Part shown: positions 18,360 through 30,212 of the stretch, one piece after another
Layout of the letters: each line of letters opens with the position of its first letter
How positions within the stretch are numbered: position 1 is the stretch's first letter
NCBI RefSeq assembly: GCF_963422355.1
Contig: NC_085094.1
Location: 3,636,391-3,700,390 of the forward strand
Reading direction: 5' to 3'
Length of the DNA: 64,000 nucleotides
Source of the DNA: Corticium candelabrum
Taxonomy: Eukaryota; Porifera; Homoscleromorpha; Homosclerophorida; Plakinidae
The notes under the pieces: model-generated
What the model was told of the DNA's origin: nothing
Databases searched by the model: none
What the model saw: the letters and a program-made list of their open reading frames with translations, nothing else
Program-made: the position numbers and the translations under genes

Positions 18360-21300
18360 ATGGTGTTAGAATTTATGGCAAAGTTTCAGATAGCGCCGCC
18401 CAAGCAGTTCGAATTCTCTCAGCCGGATAGTTGGCACGTCTGGATCAAGCGCTTTGAACGATTTCGATTGGCTTCTGGTCTTTCAGAAAAGGATGAATCC
18501 ACGGAGATAGCGGCATTAGTATATTCGATGAGCTCGAAAGCAGAGACTGTCTTAGCTTCCTTCACGTTGACGGAAGACGAGCGCAAGGCGTACGACTCTG
18601 TCAAGCGAAAGTTTGATTCTCACTTCGTGAAGAGAAGGAATGTAATTTTTGAACGTGCAAAGTTCAACTACCGCCGTCAAGGGGACGATGAGTCAGTAGA
18701 GAGTTTTGTAACTGCCCTAGACACCTTGTCAGAGCACTGTCAATTTGGGGCATTACGTGAGGAGCTAATCTTGTGGGACCACGCAATGCAAAGCTATCGG
18801 AGAAGCTCCAAATGGACGCAGACCTCACCCTCGATAAAGCCATCACGAGTGCTCGACAAAGTGAGTCGGTGAAGATGCAACAGACTGTTCGCGACGTCTC
18901 TCCGTGGAACCGCCCATACCCATAACACCTGATACGACTGGCGTTGAAAACAATACGCACGCGATGACTGCCACATTCCAAACAGAACTTGTTCCAAAAG
19001 TTCCAGAAGGCTACTACCTACGAAGGCGTGAAAGGCAAATCCTTCATTCCAGCTACTAAACAGACAGGAGACAGCTGTTCCAGATGCGGACAGAAACCGT
19101 CGCATGGTAGAGCTGTGTGCCCAGCAACAACGGCGAAATGCCATAAGTGTGAACGAGTAGGACATCAAGGTCGTATGCGTAAAACCAAACGGGAGATAGA
19201 GATCGTTTCTGATAGTAGTGTAGCACTCGTTGATTCTCGCAGTTATCTATGCTTGGGAGTTCAATCAACTAGAACTGTAACGGGTGCGTGGATGACCAAT
19301 GTGAAAGTGAATGGGAGAGAGTTGAGGTTCAGATTGACACTGGTGCAGAATTTACGGTGATACCAGAGAGAGAGAGTGTACAGAGCAACCTTCAGTAACG
19401 CTAAACTGCAAACTGCTACCACACATTCACTACGTGGTTCAGGAGGACATGCATTACTCCACGTCAAAGTGTTGACCACACAGCAAGACATTTGTGGTGA
19501 GAGAAATGAGATGTTTACTTGGCAGACCAGTCATAGAAGCTCTCCAAGTAATCAAGCCAGTACACAAAGCTGAAAATAATCTGAATGAGGTGGCTGATGT
19601 TCAAGCTGAATTTCCTAATTTATTTAAAGGCCTTGGAAAGATGAGTGAAGAGTACACTATCTGTCTGAAATCAGATGCACAGCCATTTGCTAATACCAAT
19701 ACCTATCCCCTTGATGAAGAACCAACCTACTGACTGGTGTTCAGGAATGGTTATAGTTTCTAAGTCAAAGGGTCGTGTGAGAATCTGTGTTGATCTGTCT
19801 AAACTCAACGAGAGTGTGAAACGAGTATTACCTTCAGTGGAACACACTCTAGCTCAGTTGCAAGGAGCTAGTGTTTTCAGCAAGCTCGACGCAGATAGTG
19901 GTTTTTGGCAGGCACCACTGTCATTGACTTTACTCACGACGTTTATAACGCCATTTGGGAGATTTTGCTACAACAGATTGCCATTAGGTATAACTTCGGC
20001 ACCAGAGTTATTCCAGAAAAGAATGTCAGAGACACTCAACGGTTTACAAGGAACTCTGCTTGGGGATGATATTCTTGTCTTTGGGAAAACACAAGCAGAA
20101 CATGATCGTCATCGGAAAGCCCTAGAGAAGATACAACAAGTCGGTCTTACACTTAACCAAGAGAAGTGCATATTTTCAACTAACACAGTGAAATTCCTTG
20201 GTCATGTTGTTGATCCTTCAGGGATTAGAAGTGATCCTGACAAAATTAATGCAGTTAAGGAGATGCCAGAGCTGTCAACTCCAACAGAAGTCAGGAGATT
20301 CCTAGGCATTGTAAACCAATTGGGGAAGTTTCTCCCAAGATTAGCCGAGAAAACAAAGCCATTGAGAGCCTTGATTACCTCAAGTCGGAGTTGATATGGG
20401 GAGACAGTCAACAGCCTGCTTTTGAAACAATCAAAGAAGATATGTCTCAACCACCGGTTTTAGCTCTATATTCTCCAACCAGACCAACAGCTGTGTCATC
20501 AGATACATCAGCATATGGTCTAGGAGCCGCTATTCGACAGAAGCAAGACAACAAACAATGGAAACCAATTGCATGCGCATCAAGATCACTTACCAGTGCA
20601 GAAGCTAGGTATGCGCAGATAGAGAAGGAGGCACTCTCTCTCACATGGGCATGCAATCGATTCCGTAACTATTTACTGGGAATGTCATTTCACGTGGAAA
20701 TGAATCATAAGCCGTTAGTATCATTGTGAGTACAAACAGGCGTTTTGAAGAACTACCTTTACAAGTTCAACGATTCAGATTACAACTGATGCAATTCACT
20801 ATTTCTCATGTACCAGGTCGTAACCTTCATACTCCAGATACATTATCAAGGAGTACAATCTGTGAAAATCGAGCAAATTTGCAAAGCCAGGATTTAGCAA
20901 CACCACCCAATGAGCACGTCGATCAAAATACTTGATTCTCTACCAGTGCAAACAAAACTTTGGCCAAACTAAGAGAGCAACAAGATGCAGCTGAAATGTG
21001 CTACTAGCAGATGCAATTCTGTAGGAATGGATGGCCGCCTAAACACAAGGTCAAAGGAGATATCAAGAAATTGTGGGCAGTTGCATCAGAATTGTCTATG
21101 GAAGATGGCCCATTACTATGTGGTAGCTGACTGGTTATCCCTACCTCGATGCAAGCAGAGATTTTGCATAAGCTTCATTTGGGACACCTTGGCATTACCA
21201 AGTGTAGAGAGAGAGCAGGATCAGTAGTTTAGTGGCCGGGAATTATGTCACAATTACAGGATAAGATTGAGCAATGTTCAATATGCAGCAAACAACGTCC

Positions 21301-22210
21301 GATACTGGTCGAACTTTTGTTGCCAACTGTTTTTCCTAGTCGACCATAATAAACTTTGCGTGCTGATTTGTTCAAATGGAGAGGGAAGTCTTTTCTACTA
21401 GTCGTAGATTACTACTCCAGATATCCTGAAGTTGTTTCCTTGTCAAGCACATCAAAAGAGGTGATAGACAAGATGAAAGCTATGTTTGCTCAGCAATACT
21501 AGAGGAGGTCAGATCAGATAGTGCTCCTCAGTACACCTCAGAGATATTCGCACAGTTTGCAAAAGACTAAGACTTTTTGCATACAATGAGTAGTCCGTGA
21601 TACCCTCAATCGAATGGAGAAGCCGAGCAAATGGTAACATGGTACAGACTGTGAAGAAACTTCAAACAAAGAGTGAAGATACTTACCAGGGATTGTCTTA
21701 TCGTTCAGCCCCATTATCAAATGGATACTCTCCAGCGGAACTTCTAATGGGTAGACAACTGAAAAGTCTAGTTCCAACTATACCAGCTACTCTTCTACCT
21801 AAACAAGTCCCGTACAGAGAAGTACAAGTAAAAGAACAAGTTCAGAGAGAAGACAAAGGAGAGATTTGACAAACACCATCGAGCCAAAGAATTACCACCA
21901 TTATCTCAAGGAGAAAAAGTTTGGCTTCCTGATAGATCAGAGAGAGGGTCATTTCTACAAGTCTATACAAAACCGAGATCGTACATAGTGTAATACAGTA
22001 GCAACACCATCAGGAGAATTCCGTAGAAACAGATGACACATAGTAAAAGATCACCATCAACAAAAAGAACCAGTACCAGAAGAACAGAATACCGAGAAGA
22101 AGAACCAACACCAACAGAAAGTCCAGTGCAACATCCACCATCAATCCAACCAGGAATAACAACGAGAAGTGGTCGAGTTGTGAAGCCACCACAGAAACAA
22201 GACTTATAGT
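18360..22210 (+). mobile_element. Ty3/Gypsy LTR retrotransposon, inactivated
   Basis: Order as in Ty3/Gypsy elements. Gag 18360-18872 is followed by a zinc-knuckle region 19070-19190 whose second finger ends GHQGRMR, with Arg where Cys is expected. Next come an aspartic protease near 19330 (QIDTGAEFTVI), reverse transcriptase 19735-20390 (RICVDLSKLN, DADSGFWQ, TPFGRFCYNRLPLG, GDDILVFGK) and RNase H 20400-20730 (DTSAYGLGA). Integrase 21170-21700 shows GHLGITKCRERA, VVDYYSRYPEV, SNGEAEQM. Several frameshifts and stops separate these parts, so it cannot be active. It lies in the opposite orientation to the L1 gene it interrupts. Described only; nothing restored. Confidence 0.93.
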
Positions 22211-22301
22211 TTGATCAAAGTTTGACTATAGAGTGCTGAGTGCTGTTAGAGTTACACAAGTTTGAGCTAGATGGTTTGTTTTCAAGAGTTGGGATATGAC
22301 A

Positions 22302-22389
22302 TGTGGTAAGTTAGTATTATGTTACCTACGTGTAATTAGTATTATCAACTGTGTATTGCAATAATGCATCAGTCAAACCCTTCTGAGCC
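22302..22389 (+). repeat. 3' LTR of the Gypsy element (short)
   Basis: TGTGGTAAGTTAGTATTATG to AGTCAAACCCTTCTGAGCC, about 88 bp. It is followed at once by ACGCAGCATGCACC, which resumes the L1 exon-6 homology. Confidence 0.72.
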
Positions 22390-22650
22390 CACGCAGCATG
22401 CACCACTGTGACCACAAATGTCACTCACCTCTAGTGCAGATGTCATTGTCAACGCAGCATTTCTCGACGTACTCCATTTTTGGTTCCTATATCTAGGACG
22501 AGAAGACGCCATTGCATGTCTTGATGGCGTATGCACGTCGAGCTTTAGTTGCTGAGACGTCTGGCGAGTTGTACGTATCACTTTCCTCGGATGTAACACT
22601 TTCCCACGCGTGTCGGACAACCAGAACCATCACAGTACACTGGCACGTCT
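22390..22650 (-). pseudogene. L1 remnant, proximal part (right of Gypsy)
   Basis: Continues the exon interrupted at 17965: CTAGTGCAGATGTCATTGTC matches the L2 exon-6 start near 35225. After an intron-like gap, TCGGACAACCAGAACCATCA and TGGCACGTCTCGCAC at 22605-22655 match L2 exon 5 (35440-35480). Frames are not maintained. The TSP1, EMI and signal-peptide exons of this copy are not found further right. Confidence 0.72.
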
Positions 22651-22654
22651 CGCA

Positions 22655-23055
22655 CTATTAGTAGACTCGACCCAGTCTCTCTACCCCCTTTTCATTCTCC
22701 GGATTGTCAAATTATCCTCGCTGGTCCATGGACATCACAGAATGCACTAAGTGTTCGCCATTACTGCACCTCGTTACCGATCTGTATCAGACAAGGGAAG
22801 TTATAAGACGTCTCCTGAGAGCCCCTAATTATTGCAAGATGTAAACCAAGCAGCCAACGATCCCGTACCTTGTCAAAGACAAGCACGCATTACCCTTCAA
22901 CACATGAACTGCGTCTCAGGCGTTTCTTGTCTAGACCATATGCATCAGATTCGGAAGCTCTTGGAGCTAATCTCATAACGCAAACAACGCGTAGACGCCC
23001 AGATCGTCTGACAAAAGACAAAACTCACGTTCAATAGCCGCGCTAACTCGTAGAT
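22655..23055. other. No recognisable feature
   Basis: About 400 bases between the L1 remnant and the foldback, with no gene, repeat or conserved motif that I can recognise on either strand. Confidence 0.5.
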
Positions 23056-23058
23056 CAA

Positions 23059-24006
23059 AGCGATAAAGGGGAAGTCCAACAAAAATGAACTTAACTTGTA
23101 TGAGTATATCTTACTAAGACAAATCGATCCGTCTAGGTTACTCCGATGTGCAACGCCCACGCGCCTGATCCGCGCTTCCTGGTCGATTAAGCTCCGCCCA
23201 CTGAGAATGAATCAATGCGTTTACGGATGACTGCTAAGATATTATGAAGATCTGCCTTCTGCCGTCAATGGTTCCTCTCTAAAGTAAATGGTGTCGGTAG
23301 AGCTGTTTTCCCGCCAGACTTTGAAGCGGAACTCCTCAATACCATGGCTTACCTAGAGAACGCGCTTGTGCTTGAGTATTTGTTTATCCTTGTTCTTTTA
23401 ATATACGAAGAGAAACGTTCAGCGCGCCGTCTGGCGTGTGCAACAGAAAATGAGCCTATTTTACATCCGGGATTGTAACGTTCTACCAATCAGCGGCAAA
23501 AGAAAGTGAACAGACCGGATGTGAAAATAGGAACGTCCTCTGTAGCACACGCCAGATGGCGCGCTGAACGTTCCTCTTTGTATATTAAAAGAACAAAGAT
23601 AAACAAATTTTCAAGCTCACGCGCGTTCTCTAGGTAAGCCGTGGTATTGAGGAATTCTGCTTCAAAGTCTGGCGAGAAAACAGCTCTACGGACACCATTT
23701 TATTTTAGAGAGGAACCACTGACGGCAAGAAGGCAGATCTTTATAATATCTTCGCATTCACATTCGGCATTCTCGATATATCTGTAGCAGTCATCCGTAA
23801 GCACAATTATTCGTTTACAGTGGGCGGAGCTTAATCGACCAGGAAGAGCGGAGCAGGCGCGTGGGCGTTGCACATCACAGTAACATCACTCGTTCTCGTA
23901 TACAAAAACGAAGATAACGGAGTAACTTATACCGATCGATTTGTCTTGGTAAGATCTACTTATACAACTTAAGTTCATTTTTGTTGGACTTCCCTTTAAG
24001 CGATTT
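23059..24006. mobile_element. Large foldback (about 950 bp, arms over 400 bp)
   Basis: The left arm, about 23059-23475, and the right arm, about 23514-24006, are inverted copies: GTCGATTAAGCTCCGCCCAC (23188) against GTGGGCGGAGCTTAATCGAC (23820), and GTTCATTTTTGTTGGACTTCC in inverse at the two ends. The arms differ by several indels, so they have drifted since forming. No transposase frame is present. It is a foldback-type element or an inverted duplication. Confidence 0.85.
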
Positions 24007-24097
24007 GTGAAGTGTTTGTGCGCCACGCCTTTGCAACAACTGCAAGGGCGAGTGCAGCATGTGGCACACAGCATTTAATGACGTCGGTGGCCACACA

Positions 24098-24190
24098 CAT
24101 GCACACACACACACACACACACACACAACATACACACAAGAAACACGCACGCACACACACACACCCTCAGTAGACAGACAGACAGATAGT
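24098..24190. repeat. (CA)n with CAGA tail
   Basis: Two CA runs separated by ATACACACAAGAAACACGCACG, then GTAGACAGACAGACAGATAG. The same CA/CAGA combination occurs at 26579-26669 and 36903-37091. Confidence 0.9.
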
Positions 24191-24364
24191 TTTATTCTCT
24201 CCCAAACTGTCAATGTAACAATCACAAAAATGAAAGCATCCTAAGCATTAACAAAAACTACTGAAATGTCTGAAGTCATAACTATTATCCTAATGAACAT
24301 AGTGCTGCTCATCTACATCAAAGAAAAATCATCTATCTTACCTACGTGCAATCTACTTATTTTC

Positions 24365-24960
24365 TTTAATTAATATAACTCTAGCATTACATCTCTGGAT
24401 AATTATAGAAATCTGCCTATGCCATCTCGTCCTGAAGTCGACTTCAGTACTCCTGCCCTACAAATCTTTGATTTTTCGAGCGTGAGTTTAGGAAGTTATC
24501 AACTTCTGACCCCAGAACCCAAAGTGTTCAAAGACCAGAGGAACTAAGTTATAGGTGTTGTGCCATCCTGAACTGACAGATCTTCGAATTTGCTTTTCTT
24601 TCTCATCTCACGTCTCTCAGTGCATAGCCTGCCTCTTCAGATGCTCTATTTAGAAAGTCTTTGCTCCAAGGGTGAGCCATGGTCACGTCCAACTCTATGC
24701 TTGATTCATCGTATATCAAAATATTGGGGCAATTCTCAGATTCTGTATATTGTTCACTTGGCTCGTTGCAATGATGCAGTTGGAGCTCGTTCAAACAACT
24801 GCACCATCCTGACACTATAGAATCGAGTTGCCAGACTGGCCCTCCGCCAAACTTGCAGGTGAGAAGATAATACCCAGTTCCATCAAGTTCCACTCCACAT
24901 TCACATTCATTTATGCATGACTTTAAAGGCATCGGTAGACCAAGCCTCAGAAAGGACGCT
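24365..24960 (-). pseudogene. Retroelement C-terminal domain, copy 1 (inverted)
   Basis: On the minus strand: a FLRLGLP start, then CECGVELDGTGYYLLTCKFG, NILIYDESSIELDVTMAHPW and, after a frameshift, VPLVFEHFGFWG and QRCNARVILIK. The succession Cys-rich finger, GY.LLTCK, RPDI/NILI...DLDV, PLV.EHFG.WG is the C-terminal part of reverse-transcriptase-bearing mobile elements as I know them. The D...DV core may be a restriction-like nuclease fold; this is inference. No reverse transcriptase remains upstream. It pairs with 25750-26410 on the other strand. Confidence 0.6.
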
Positions 24961-25159
24961 AGACGGAAATCCTTTGCAATAAGTGCATACCTATCTGAGG
25001 ATGATAAGGCCTCTAACCAAGCCCCAGACCCCCTACCTGGAGCAGAACGTAATCTTGCAGCATCCCTTCTGAGAGGTACAGAAGACAGACAATTTCCGAG
25101 CTTAGATTGTGCTAAAGCTTACCCTTTGTAGCTGAAAGGGTCGACAGTGATTGAGGCTT

Positions 25160-25252
25160 ACAGACAGACAAATAAACAGACAGACAGACAGACAGACAGT
25201 GTTTGGGCCAGACTAGAATGTAATAGTGTTGTTCTTTGAAGATATATGTATT

Positions 25253-25296
<44 letters not shown>

Positions 25297-25437
25297 CACA
25301 GACAGACAGACAGACGGACAGATAATGTATTCTCGTACAGATTCTAATTGTACCTATGCTAGGATTTTTTAAATACAAATCAGTCCCTGCAAACAACAAA
25401 GTCATTAACTAATGGACTTAACCTTGAATGTCAAAAT

Positions 25438-25505
<68 letters not shown>

Positions 25506-25506
25506 T
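25160..25506. repeat. (CAGA)n tetranucleotide arrays
   Basis: Three CAGA blocks (about 25161-25199, 25255-25322 and 25438-25506), separated by unique sequence of 55-115 bases. They lie between the two inverted retroelement domains. Confidence 0.93.
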
Positions 25507-25749
25507 GCTGATTTCCATTGTCGACAACCTAATTCAACGACTCTCTGGCTTGATTGGCGAGTCCCTTGTAAAGTCCTTGCCCCCCTGACAAAGTCGTATC
25601 TGACTACCCAACAAGGCCCAAGAAACTTCAGCACAGCTGTCACATGAACTGTACACCTTCCTGTCACATGAGTTGATTGAATACTCACCTACTACTAGCG
25701 ATACCTCGAGGCTGTTTTCCCTTCACGAGAAAGGAGCCGGTGCTTGGGT

Positions 25750-26410
25750 AAATGCATCTCCAACATCACAAGGTTTCGCACTCCAACCCTGTGATTTTGC
25801 TTGGCGTGCCTTGTGAGGCTTGGCTTTCCTATTCATCTGTCAGGCTGGTTAGAAGCCTGCAACTGTGCTGCAACATTAGATCATGAAAGTGGATACCATC
25901 TCCTCACCTGCAAGACAGGAGAAGGGCCTGGATGGTCACATGAGTCTACAGCAGGTGTTTGGTCTGATTGCCTAAGGAGCCTTAGCATTCACCACCGCTG
26001 TAAACTTCGCAACAGATATGTTGATTCCGCATGCAGGCCTGACATTGTTATGTTTGATGTCGACCTAGGATCTAGCATTGACCTTGACACCTCTTTGGCG
26101 CGCCCATGGAGCTTGGAAACTTATCCTAGCTCTGCTGAACACATTGAAGCTGTGGCACCTCTAAGGGAAGCCAGAAAGAAGGCTAAATATGACTGGCTCA
26201 AGCTGCCTGGAGGCTCAAAGTCCAACGTCATCCCATTAGTTCTCGAGCACTTCGGTACATGGGGAGAGCAAGGAAGGACGCTCTTGAAAAGATATTCAAC
26301 CAGTCATCACGAAACCAGAAGACCGAAAAATGCTCCCGAATTTTTGGACTATTGAAGAAAACCATTTTCCATCCAGTTATATAGGTGCAATGCACAAGTG
26401 ATTTTAACAA
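25750..26410 (+). pseudogene. Retroelement C-terminal domain, copy 2
   Basis: An open frame from 25801 to 26355 encodes CNCAATLDHESGYHLLTCKT, RPDIVMFDVDLGSSIDLDTS, REARKKAKYDWLKLPGG and IPLVLEHFGTWGEQG. Coding similarity starts before the ATG (RLGFPIHL), so this ATG is not a true start. Same family as 24365-24960 but in the opposite orientation. The alternation of conserved acidic residues and K/Y suggests a nuclease domain. It could be a fragment of a larger element whose polymerase part is lost. Confidence 0.6.
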
Positions 26411-26578
26411 AACCGTCCGGACTATGTGATGGACCCGAAAAGCCCATGACTCTCAGCACTCAGGTCTTCCCACATTAGCTTTCTTGCACTAGTGATCTAT
26501 AGACATTTCATTTTAGTTGTAGCCTTTTAATTTTATTGAGAAATGTGCATTAGTTTGATCTAAAAAATATATGATCAT

Positions 26579-26669
<91 letters not shown>
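26579..26669. repeat. (CAGA)n followed by (CA)n
   Basis: About seven CAGA units pass directly into about 30 CA units, a compound microsatellite that marks the left boundary of Repeat A copy 2. Confidence 0.93.
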
Positions 26670-26671
<2 letters not shown>

Positions 26672-26689
26672 TGTTGTTCTGAGTTAGAA

Positions 26690-27310
26690 ATTAGATAAAC
26701 ATACGATGATCAAATGCTCAAGTTTTGAACTGAGCCGCAGCTGTTGTTTATCGCTATAGTGTTGTATAAAACCTATTTCAGTAATACAACTGATACAAAT
26801 TGCATAAAATTAGTAAACCAGGATCTTGACTTCTACCTGGTATGTGACATGCACAATCACAGAAACAATACAAAGGACACAAAAATTACCACTGTCCGTT
26901 GAGAACAATAAATACATGATTAGAAGAATGTTTTTCTTCTTCATCTGAGTTGTTTTCAACGGACAGTGGTAATGTTTCTGTTCTCTGTGTTGTTGCTGTG
27001 ATTGAGCATGTCACAATAGGAGTAAAGATCCATGCGTAAATGCATGGCTACTGGGTAAGAAGTAGACAGGAGACGATGCGGAAACAACTGGATATGAACC
27101 GCTGTCACTTTGTGCACTGGACGATATCACATTTACTTGGCTTCATAGAAATACATGATTAGAACGAATACAGTAATCTAGAAACTGATTATGACTTCTC
27201 ATGAACACATAGCTATCATGTTAACATTGTTTACCCTTGGCAAGTTGCCAACTGATCCTATGCCCATAATCAGACAGCACCAGGCATCATTAGTGAAAAG
27301 TACAGTCGTG
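26690..27310. repeat. Repeat A, copy 2, with internal inversion
   Basis: Plus-oriented similarity to 13690-13850, then a junction GAGAACAATAAATACATGAT that skips the SZT2 exon. Then 26940-27005 matches the minus strand of 13800-13875 (CTGAGTTGTTTTCAACGGAC), and 27045-27310 is again plus-oriented and includes the rest of the exon. It is a rearranged duplicate of the SZT2 5' region and is not expected to be functional. Confidence 0.75.
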
Positions 27311-27507
27311 TGTCACTTATCTAACGTTCACTTATCCGACATGTCGGATATCCAACAGGTCAAGCTTGCCACGTGGGTGATTATATAATAGATGATATGA
27401 CAGATAACACATCCTGCATATTATATAAATTTACAATCAATCATGAAAAGTATAATTTTTATCTCTAGATCAATAAGACATTTGGTTCGTTTAAAGATCC
27501 CGGATGT

Positions 27508-28504
27508 GTGATGGCGGAGTCATCTGAATCGCGCTCAGTGACAATATGCGGTGTGTTGTGCTACATTCAGAATAAAATGAGGTACGTTTCGCGTGATACA
27601 CTTCGAGATGTGGTCGTACGTGGATTTAGTGAGCAAGACATAAATTCCGCGAAAGAGTTGCTGTTTGAAGTATCCTCTGGGATAGCGGCACTAAAGAATA
27701 TCAAAAAGAAGAATAGGAAAAACACATCTTACAAGAAGAAAGCGGAAGGTGACGTTGAAGACGTATTACATTTATGTTACGAGGCGGATAGACTCCAAGC
27801 AGACGTGCCTAAGTTTGGTGCTGTAGATATCAATTCGTTTCCAGTCATCCCACTAGAAGAGATTGACTGCAGGAATTTATTGTCTAAGGTGTCGGCCAAT
27901 CTTAATAACGACATGGAAGGTGTGGTTGTTAGGATGTCCGAGCAAGTGAGCCTTTGTGAGAAGAGAATAAAAGAAGTGGGAGAAGTAATTACAGATGGTA
28001 AGAAATCACAAGTTAGTAGAAGCTATTCAGAAGTTCTAAAGGTTTCTTTCGTACAGAATCCAAATTCGGTACAACAACAGTCTGCAGGTGTTATTGATGA
28101 GAAGGGTGATGATGTAGCGAAAAGAAATAGTAACAATACGGATAATGATCAAGAATGGAGATTAGTAGAGCGTCTTCGAGAAAGAAACATTAAAGCTGTA
28201 GTGGGTTCCAACAAGGAGGTGTCATCTCTGGTGGGTGTGGAAAGAAGGAGGGGCGGGACACATGGAACATTTATGTTGGAAATTTGAAGGAAGATGTTAC
28301 TGAATTATGAATTGTAGAATACCTGAAGGATAAGGGTGTGGAAGGAAAATGTGTTTTTGTTACCATCAAGAATACGAGGTACAAGGAGTGCAAGAGTGAG
28401 AGTCCCATTGGAGTTCAAGAATATAGTATAGGAGTCTAATTTCTGGCCAGAGCACATAAGAGTCAGATCATGGGTATTTCGACCAAAAATGTCTGTTCCT
28501 GAAA
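27508..28504 (+). pseudogene. Non-LTR retrotransposon ORF1
   Basis: An open frame of 259 codons from ATG 27508 (MAESSESRSVTICGVLCYIQ) is lysine-rich and ends prematurely at 28287. The next frame carries on as YVGNLKEDVTE, VEYLKDKGVEGKCVFVTI and NFWPEHIRVRSWVFRP with two stops. That continuation resembles the RNA-binding half of LINE ORF1 proteins. It stands just upstream of the endonuclease on the same strand. Confidence 0.72.
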
Positions 28505-30212
28505 ATGAAAGCAATCAGTATAAAGATGTCAACTAAACTAAAGGTAGCCGGTCTCAACTGTAGAGGGTTCAAGTCGGCAGCTGACAGTATTTCAGATTTG
28601 TTCAAAGAAGCAGACATACTTTCTGTGCAAGAACATTGGCTTCTACCTACAGAGCTGGGTAATTTAGCTTCTACTAATGAAGATGCTCTTTATTCTGCTG
28701 TGTCCTATGGAGATGGATAAAATTGTATTGGGAAGGCCATTTGGCGGGGTTGCAATATTGTGGCATAAACGTTTTTATCTGTCTGTTTCTACTATTCAAA
28801 CTGCTTCGGACAGAATGTCTGCAATCCGGATTACTACAGATCTAGGAACTATACTTATTATTCTGTGTACATGCCAGTTGACTATGGTAACGAGCAATCA
28901 GTAGAGGATTACATCACTGAAATTGGCTTTTTTGGGAGGTCTTTCTTTTTTAGAGTCAAATGAGTATGATAATGTTATGATATTGGGAGACTTGAATGAG
29001 TCTAAGACACGAGTTAAAGAATACATAAAAAAGACACGAGTCGTTTTTCAAGACGACTGGCTACATTTATGTCGGAGTTCAACCTGACAGCTATTGGCAT
29101 GGATGATATTAAAGCGAATACTAAGAATACATGGCATAGTTCAGATTTCCAGACTCAATCATGGATTGACTACATCATAGTTTCTGCTGGTTTGACAAAA
29201 ATGATTATAGATTTTGAGATAAGGGAGGACGGTGGCTATTTATCTGATCATTGGCCTATTGTCATGTCAACGAGTGTGGAAGTAGATGGTGAGATTTCAA
29301 TACCAAAGAACAAGTCTGTTGGTAAAAATTGTTGTGGAAACAAACCGCAATGGACAGTTTGGAGAGGTATAAACACTGTGTAGAACTGGAACTAAGTAAA
29401 ATATCTATGCCAGTAGAAGCTGCTGTGTGTAATGAGCCTGAGTCTTGTGGTCATCATCACGATATTCAAGAATATCTTGATGCCATATGTGGAGCTTTGC
29501 TGAGATCTGGTAAATTATGTTTACGGAAAGGCTCAAGTAGAGGAACGAGTAAATTGGGTTGGAATGATGATCCCAAGAAATCAAAGCGGCAAGCTAGAAA
29601 TGACTTTCTAAATGGAAATGTGCTGGTAAGCCTAGAGATGGTGAATTATACAAAGCAATGCAGAATTCTAGAATGATCATGAAAGGTAATTTAAAGAATA
29701 GAAAACGGAAGGAACAAGAATGTTGGTGGGAAAGTTTGGCCACAGACTTAGATAGTGATACTGATACGTTTTGGAAGAAAGTACGAGGAAGAAAGTACGA
29801 AACGCAGCCTTGTATACAAAATGGTATGTCTGACAGTGAAATGATGGAGTGCTTGAGGACGCAATTTAGCCAAATTATCAACAGTCAATCACACGATTCT
29901 ATAGATAGAGAGCGTCAAATATTTGAGACAAATCTGAAACATCGAATACAAACATCAAAACTACCATGGTGGTGTGTTGAGATACATCCCAAAGAGGTCG
30001 AAAAAGTATTTCATCAACTGAAAGTAAGAAAATCTGCTGGACCTGATGAAGTAGAGTCCGAACACCTTAGGTATGGTGGCTTTGAATTAGCTATCCACAT
30101 GAGTACAGCCTTTACTGCTTGCTTAAGACATTCTGTAGTCCCAACTCAATTTTTGGAGTCTTATGTTGTTCCAGTCATTAAAGATAAACATGGTGATGGC
30201 AGTGATCCAGAC
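28505..30212 (+). pseudogene. Non-LTR retrotransposon ORF2 (endonuclease + start of RT), truncated
   Basis: AP-endonuclease motifs in order: KVAGLNCRGFKSA, SVQEHWLLP, RPFGGVAILWHK, a SDRMSAIRI stretch, MILGDLNES, SWIDYIIVSAG and GGYLSDHWPI, spread over several frames. The beginning of a reverse transcriptase follows at 29985-30210 (VRKSAGPDEVESEHLRYGG, LESYVVPVIKDKHGDG). The palm motifs are absent because Repeat B sequence begins at 30213. The style fits the CR1/L2/Jockey group; the clade cannot be fixed. A dead copy. Confidence 0.85.

Noticed and set aside
18360..22210. Gypsy element considered as a possibly active or virus-like element with an envelope gene
   Set aside because: Multiple stops and frameshifts, and nothing resembling an envelope between integrase and the 3' LTR.
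25160..25506. Possible CRISPR-like array from regularly spaced CAGA blocks
   Set aside because: Blocks are simple tetranucleotide runs with irregular spacing in an animal genome; there are no constant repeats and no associated genes.
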